This document shows, one piece after another, positions 14,396 to 17,281 of a stretch of 17,281 nucleotides of DNA; the stretch's first letter is position 1; every line of letters starts with the position of its first letter. The notes beneath the pieces were generated by a model that was not told where the DNA came from, made no database searches, and worked only from the letters and a program-made list of their open reading frames with translations. The DNA is from CAYFVR01 sp964346545 (GTDB taxonomy: Bacteria; Desulfobacterota; Desulfobacteria; Desulfobacterales; Desulfococcaceae): the NCBI GenBank assembly GCA_964346545.1, contig CAYFVR010000082.1, forward strand, positions 1 through 17,281, in the 5' to 3' direction. The position numbers and the translations under genes are program-made.

Positions 14396-14425
14396 TTGAC
14401 AATTCCGGCGCGAATCCTCTATAGG
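14396..14425 (+). promoter_or_regulatory. Predicted sigma-70 promoter of minCDE
   Basis: A perfect -35 TTGACA (14396-14401) and -10 TATAGG (14420-14425) are separated by 18 nt. This predicts a start near 14432 and a leader of about 58 nt before minC. Immediately upstream is a tandem 8-bp repeat, ATCCAATG twice (14379-14394), abutting the -35 and possibly a regulator site. The remainder of the 257-bp gap to the divergent methyltransferase gene shows nothing else I can support. Confidence 0.6.
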
Positions 14426-14489
14426 AGACGACAATACCGGACGCCGGGGCGGGCGCACGAGCGCCGGCTCCCCGTCCATCGGAAACCTT

Positions 14490-15206
14490 ATGAACGCACT
14501 GATCCCCAGCAAATCCACCGTCCGCCTCACCGGCATGGGCAACAGCCTTCGCGTCCGCATCGACCCCACCGAACCGCTGGAAAGCCTGCGGGAGGCCCTG
14601 CGCCGCCGGTTGTCGCGCATCAAAAACCTGTCTCCCGCCACGCCCGTTCTCATCGACGCCGGAGACGCCGAGGGCGCGGAGGAAGTGGTGGCCTCGCTGG
14701 CCGACTTCATCCAGACCGGCTTCGGCATCGAATCGGTCACCGGGATGCCCGCGAGGCCGGCGCCGAATCCGGCCGAGGAGCCGGGACCGTCCACCGACAA
14801 TCGCGCGCTTCGAGACCTGGAACGGCAGCTTCAAAGCCAGCCCGGCGAGGTCCGGCTGCTGACCGGACGGGTTCGCAGCGGCCAACGAATCTCGGCCCCC
14901 CACCATCTGGTCATCCTGGGCGACGTCAATCCCGGGGCGGAAGTCATGGCCGGGGGCGACGTCATCGTTTTCGGCGGTCTGCTGGGCACCGCCATCGCCG
15001 GGCAGGCCGACCGGGACGACAGCATCGTGCTGGCGCTGGACTTCCGGCCCACCCAGGTGCAGATCGGAGGCTACGTGGCCGCCGGACTGCCGGCCTCTCC
15101 GGGAAGAACGCCGGAGTTCGCCCATGTGGAGGGCGGCCAGATCGTCGTGGAAAACTATCTGGAAGTCAATCCGTTCGGACGACTTCCCTGGCCTCGGGTC
15201 CGGTAG
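14490..15206 (+). CDS. minC: Septum site-determining protein MinC
   Basis: A 238-aa inhibitor of FtsZ polymerisation that keeps division away from the cell poles when recruited by MinD. The N-terminal FtsZ-binding domain (~1-90) is divergent. After a Pro/Glu-rich linker, the C-terminal beta-helix domain begins with the GRVRSGQRI motif at ~127-135, which contains the RSGQ MinD-contact sequence. The characteristic GDVNPGAEVMAGGDVIVFG and GTAIAG turns follow, then the FRPTQVQIGGYVA strand. It ends with EVNPFGRLPWPRVR. First gene of minC-minD-minE; 39 nt separate it from minD. Confidence 0.95.
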   Translation: MNALIPSKSTVRLTGMGNSLRVRIDPTEPLESLREALRRRLSRIKNLSPATPVLIDAGDAEGAEEVVASLADFIQTGFGIESVTGMPARPAPNPAEEPGPSTDNRALRDLERQLQSQPGEVRLLTGRVRSGQRISAPHHLVILGDVNPGAEVMAGGDVIVFGGLLGTAIAGQADRDDSIVLALDFRPTQVQIGGYVAAGLPASPGRTPEFAHVEGGQIVVENYLEVNPFGRLPWPRVR

Positions 15207-15245
15207 CGGACCCCCGAGGCGAAACCCATTTCAAACGAGGTCAAA

Positions 15246-16046
15246 TTGGACGGTAGAATCATCGTCGTCACGTCGGGCAAGGGGGGCGTGGGCAAAACCA
15301 CCGCCACCGCCGCGCTCGGCGCGGCCCTGGCCATGGAAGGCAAACGGGTCGCGGTCATGGATATGGACATCGGGTTGCGAAACCTGGACGTGGTCATGGG
15401 GCTGGAAAACCGCATCGTGTTCAACGTGGTGGACGCGGTGAAGGGGAAATGCAAGGTCAAGCAGGCCGCCATCCGGGACCGCCGGGTCGAATCGCTCTAC
15501 CTCATTCCCGCCTCCCAGAGCGACAACAAGGACGCGCTGAACCCCCAGGAGATGATCCGTTTCGGCAAACAGCTCCGGCGACATTTCGATTTCGTGCTCA
15601 TCGACTGCCCCGCCGGCATCGAGCGCGGCTTCGAAAACTCGGTGGCATCCGCCGACGAAGCGCTGGTGGTCTGCACCCCGGAGGTGGCCTCGGTTCGGGA
15701 CGCCGACCGGGTCATCGGCCTGCTCTACGCCAAGGGGATCACGCCCAAGCTGCTGGTCAACCGGATCGTCGCCCAAATGGTCGAGCGGGGCGACATGCTC
15801 AGCCACGAGGACATGGTGGACGTGCTGTCCATCGAGCTGATCGGCCTGGTGGAGATGGACGACCAGGTCATCGTCTCCACCAACACCGGCATGCCGCTGC
15901 CCATGCAGAAGGAATCCCGCGCCGGCGCGGCCTTTCGGCGCATCGCGGCCCGGCTGAACGGCCAGGTGAACCTGCCCATCGAGGTGCCCCGGACGGAGCA
16001 GGGGTTTTTGAAAAAAATCCGGAACAGGTTCGGCTTCAGCCGATAA
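15246..16046 (+). CDS. minD: Septum site-determining protein MinD
   Basis: A 266-aa membrane-associated ATPase of the ParA/MinD family that recruits MinC and oscillates with MinE. The deviant Walker A SGKGGVGKTT starts at residue 10, with signature lysine K12. MDMDIGLRNLDVVMGLENR is the switch I region, and FVLIDCPAGIE is Walker B/switch II. The C-terminal amphipathic membrane-targeting helix is GFLKKIRNRFGFSR. The start is a TTG (15246-15248), chosen because it gives the standard MinD N-terminus and has GAGG 6 nt upstream. No ATG is available near it. minE follows after 10 nt. Confidence 0.97.
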   Translation: MDGRIIVVTSGKGGVGKTTATAALGAALAMEGKRVAVMDMDIGLRNLDVVMGLENRIVFNVVDAVKGKCKVKQAAIRDRRVESLYLIPASQSDNKDALNPQEMIRFGKQLRRHFDFVLIDCPAGIERGFENSVASADEALVVCTPEVASVRDADRVIGLLYAKGITPKLLVNRIVAQMVERGDMLSHEDMVDVLSIELIGLVEMDDQVIVSTNTGMPLPMQKESRAGAAFRRIAARLNGQVNLPIEVPRTEQGFLKKIRNRFGFSR

Positions 16047-16056
16047 GGAGGCCCGC

Positions 16057-16356
16057 ATGCTCGACGGATTCCTGAAAAAACTGCTCGGCAAGCAGTCCGA
16101 CAGCAAGAACGTGGCCAAACAGCGGCTGAAATTCGCGCTGATTTACGACAAGCTGGAAGTCTCCGACAACATTCTGGAAAACCTGCACCGAGACATGGTC
16201 GAGGTCATCTCCCGCTATTTTGAAATCGACCAGGACGCCTTCAAACTGGACATCCGCCGCTCCGACGAGCTGTCCGCCCTGGTGGTCAACACCCCGATTT
16301 TGAGCGCCAAACACCGGAACGCCTCGGACGACAAGACGAAGACCAAGGACGGATAG
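16057..16356 (+). CDS. minE: Cell division topological specificity factor MinE
   Basis: A 99-aa protein that stimulates MinD ATPase and gives the Min system its spatial specificity. The N-terminal membrane-binding stretch is MLDGFLKKLLGKQ. The anti-MinCD helix contains VAKQRLKFALIYDK, and the dimerisation domain contains LHRDMVEVISRYFEID and LDIRRSDELSALVVNTPI. It is about 10 residues longer than E. coli MinE because of a Lys/Asp-rich C-terminal tail. AAGGAGG lies 5 nt before the ATG, right after the minD stop. Last gene of the min operon. Confidence 0.96.
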   Translation: MLDGFLKKLLGKQSDSKNVAKQRLKFALIYDKLEVSDNILENLHRDMVEVISRYFEIDQDAFKLDIRRSDELSALVVNTPILSAKHRNASDDKTKTKDG

Positions 16357-16367
16357 CCGCCGGGAAG

Positions 16368-16396
16368 CGACGGCCGCCGCCTACCGGCCGCCGTCG
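16368..16396. terminator. Hairpin between convergent minE and ferredoxin gene
   Basis: Outer arms CGACGGC (16368-16374) and GCCGTCG (16390-16396), a symmetric C/C mismatch, and inner arms GCCG (16376-16379) and CGGC (16385-16388) close a CCTAC loop. The TAG stop of the minus-strand ferredoxin gene is in that loop, so the stem uses its last codons. No T-run follows on either side. It is the only terminator-like structure in the 24-bp gap between the two genes. Confidence 0.5.
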
Positions 16397-17145
16397 GCCT
16401 CTTCCTCCACCGTCACGCCGCCGCCTCGGCCGACCACCACCCGCCGCAACGGCACGTCCACGCCGGCGGCCGCCCGGCCGCGGGCCACGATCTCCGGCAT
16501 CCCCGCGCAACAGGGCACCTCCATCGCCACCGCGGTCACGCTCCGGATCTCCGCCGTCCGGAAAATTTCCGCGAATTTCTCCACGTAGGCGTCCCGGTCG
16601 TCGAACTTGGGACACCCCATCAAGACCACCCGGCCAGGCAGCCAGTCCTTGTGCAATTCCGGCAGCGCCACCGCGGCGCAGTCGGCCAGCACCAGCAGGT
16701 CCGCCCCCTTCAGAAACGGCGCGGCGGGCGGCACGAGCCGAATCTGAACCGGCCAATGGCCCAGGGCGGAGTCGGCGTCGCCGGGGATCGGTTCCCGGTT
16801 CCGGGCCGCTTTCGACGCCGGAGCGGCGCCCGGCGTCAGAATTTGTATTCCCGCCGAGGGACAACCGCCGGATTTCGGGGCCGGTTTATCCTCGGCCGAT
16901 TGCCGGGCCAGATGGGATTCCACCGCCGCCTCGTCGAAAGCGTCGGCCGGCCGCTCCACGATCCGCAACGCGTCGCGGGGACATTCCCCCAGGCAGGCGC
17001 CGAGCCCGTCGCACAGGCGATCGGCCACCACCCGCGCCTTCCCGTCAACGATTTCCAGAGCGCCTTCGGCGCAGCCGGGCACGCAGTTGCCGCAACCGTC
17101 ACATTTTTCCTCGTCGATTTCGATGATTTTTCGAGATTCGGCCAT
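16381..17145 (-). CDS. Ferredoxin-like iron-sulfur protein with C-terminal domain of unknown role
   Basis: A 254-aa protein. The N-terminal ferredoxin fold has a complete [4Fe-4S] motif, CDGCGNCVPGC, at about residues 15-25. A second motif, CDGLGACLGECP, starts about 30 residues on and has Leu in place of the second cysteine. After a Pro/Ala-rich linker (~80-120), the C-terminal half contains DLLVLADCAAVALPELH, GRVVLMGCPKFDD and AMEVPCCAGMPEI, with several cysteines that could bind metal or disulfides. The CDGLGACLGECP form recurs, from memory, in anaerobe ferredoxins, so the leucine is probably family-typical. The ATG at 17143-17145 is preceded by GGAAAGGTAAAG; upstream in-frame sequence is poorly protein-like. 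Likely a cytoplasmic redox protein of anaerobic metabolism; partner unknown. Confidence 0.8.
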   Translation of the reverse strand: MAESRKIIEIDEEKCDGCGNCVPGCAEGALEIVDGKARVVADRLCDGLGACLGECPRDALRIVERPADAFDEAAVESHLARQSAEDKPAPKSGGCPSAGIQILTPGAAPASKAARNREPIPGDADSALGHWPVQIRLVPPAAPFLKGADLLVLADCAAVALPELHKDWLPGRVVLMGCPKFDDRDAYVEKFAEIFRTAEIRSVTAVAMEVPCCAGMPEIVARGRAAAGVDVPLRRVVVGRGGGVTVEEEADGGR

Positions 17146-17230
17146 GGCATCTTTACCTTTCCGGACCCGGAACGGGTCGCGGTTGGAGGTGATTCGGAAA
17201 GCGGGGGCGTTTCCCCCCGCGCAATTCCGT

Positions 17231-17271
17231 TTTATCCCCATTTGCCCCGGACGCGCATTGATGTAGGTCAA
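17231..17271 (-). promoter_or_regulatory. FNR/CRP-type box and -10 upstream of the ferredoxin gene
   Basis: The 14-mer TTGATGTAGGTCAA (17258-17271) has the dyad TTGAT-N4-GTCAA, one base from the FNR consensus TTGAT-N4-ATCAA. On the minus strand GATAAA (17231-17236) is a reasonable -10. A start near 17224 would put the box centre about 41 bases upstream, the class II activator position. The predicted ~78-nt leader contains a 7-bp hairpin GCGGGGG/CCCCCGC (17201-17220). The regulator (FNR, HcpR or another family member) cannot be named from this site alone. Confidence 0.5.
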
Positions 17272-17281
17272 ACTTGAATTT

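Noticed and set aside
1..17281. CRISPR arrays, phage, integrase, toxin-antitoxin or defence genes
   Set aside because: No regularly spaced repeats and no such coding sequences seen; the window looks like core chromosome apart from the single palindromic repeat.

Overview
The window reads as a GC-rich (clearly above 60 % by eye) chromosomal segment of an anaerobic, motile Gram-negative bacterium. A Desulfobacterota (former Deltaproteobacteria) sulfate-reducer-like host is the best guess. It rests on the CheY/CheA/CheR/CheD/MCP/CheX/CheB gene content, the ferredoxin with a CDGLGACLGECP motif, and an FNR-type box. This assignment is inference; no rRNA gene or other marker in the window settles it.

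Layout. 1-900 (minus) is the first 300 codons of rho, running off the left edge, with a roughly 300-nt leader. 1460-2758 (plus) is a CCA-adding/poly(A) polymerase-family nucleotidyltransferase, facing adk (2828-3490, minus) across a strong hairpin. 3961-12240 (plus) is one chemotaxis operon: cheY, cheA, cheR, cheD, an MCP, a second single-domain response regulator, cheX, cheB, and a second CheD-family gene. The last four genes overlap or are translationally coupled. 12361-12747 (minus) is a small FMN-binding, PNPOx-like protein, with a 70-bp palindromic repeat just upstream of it. 13009-14232 (minus) is an unusual methyltransferase whose N-terminal half carries a SlyD/FKBP-like signature. 14490-16356 (plus) is minC-minD-minE with a good sigma-70 promoter. 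16381-17145 (minus) is a two-cluster ferredoxin-like protein behind an FNR-like class II promoter at the right edge.

How it works together. The che operon encodes a near-complete signalling and adaptation set: kinase (CheA), output regulator (CheY), methyltransferase (CheR), methylesterase (CheB), glutamine deamidase (CheD), phosphatase (CheX) and its own receptor. It has no stand-alone cheW and no cheC. The MCP ends in a DFEEF pentapeptide that fits the CheR/CheB tether consensus. The most interesting item is the last gene of the operon (11728-12240). It keeps the CheD fold signature, but all three catalytic positions are replaced (Thr to Ser, Cys to Ala, His to Gln), while the intact CheD upstream keeps Thr21/Cys27/His44. 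It therefore looks like a CheD pseudoenzyme retained next to a working CheD.

Three of the four intergenic hairpins that look like gene ends are GC-rich and lack a U-tract.
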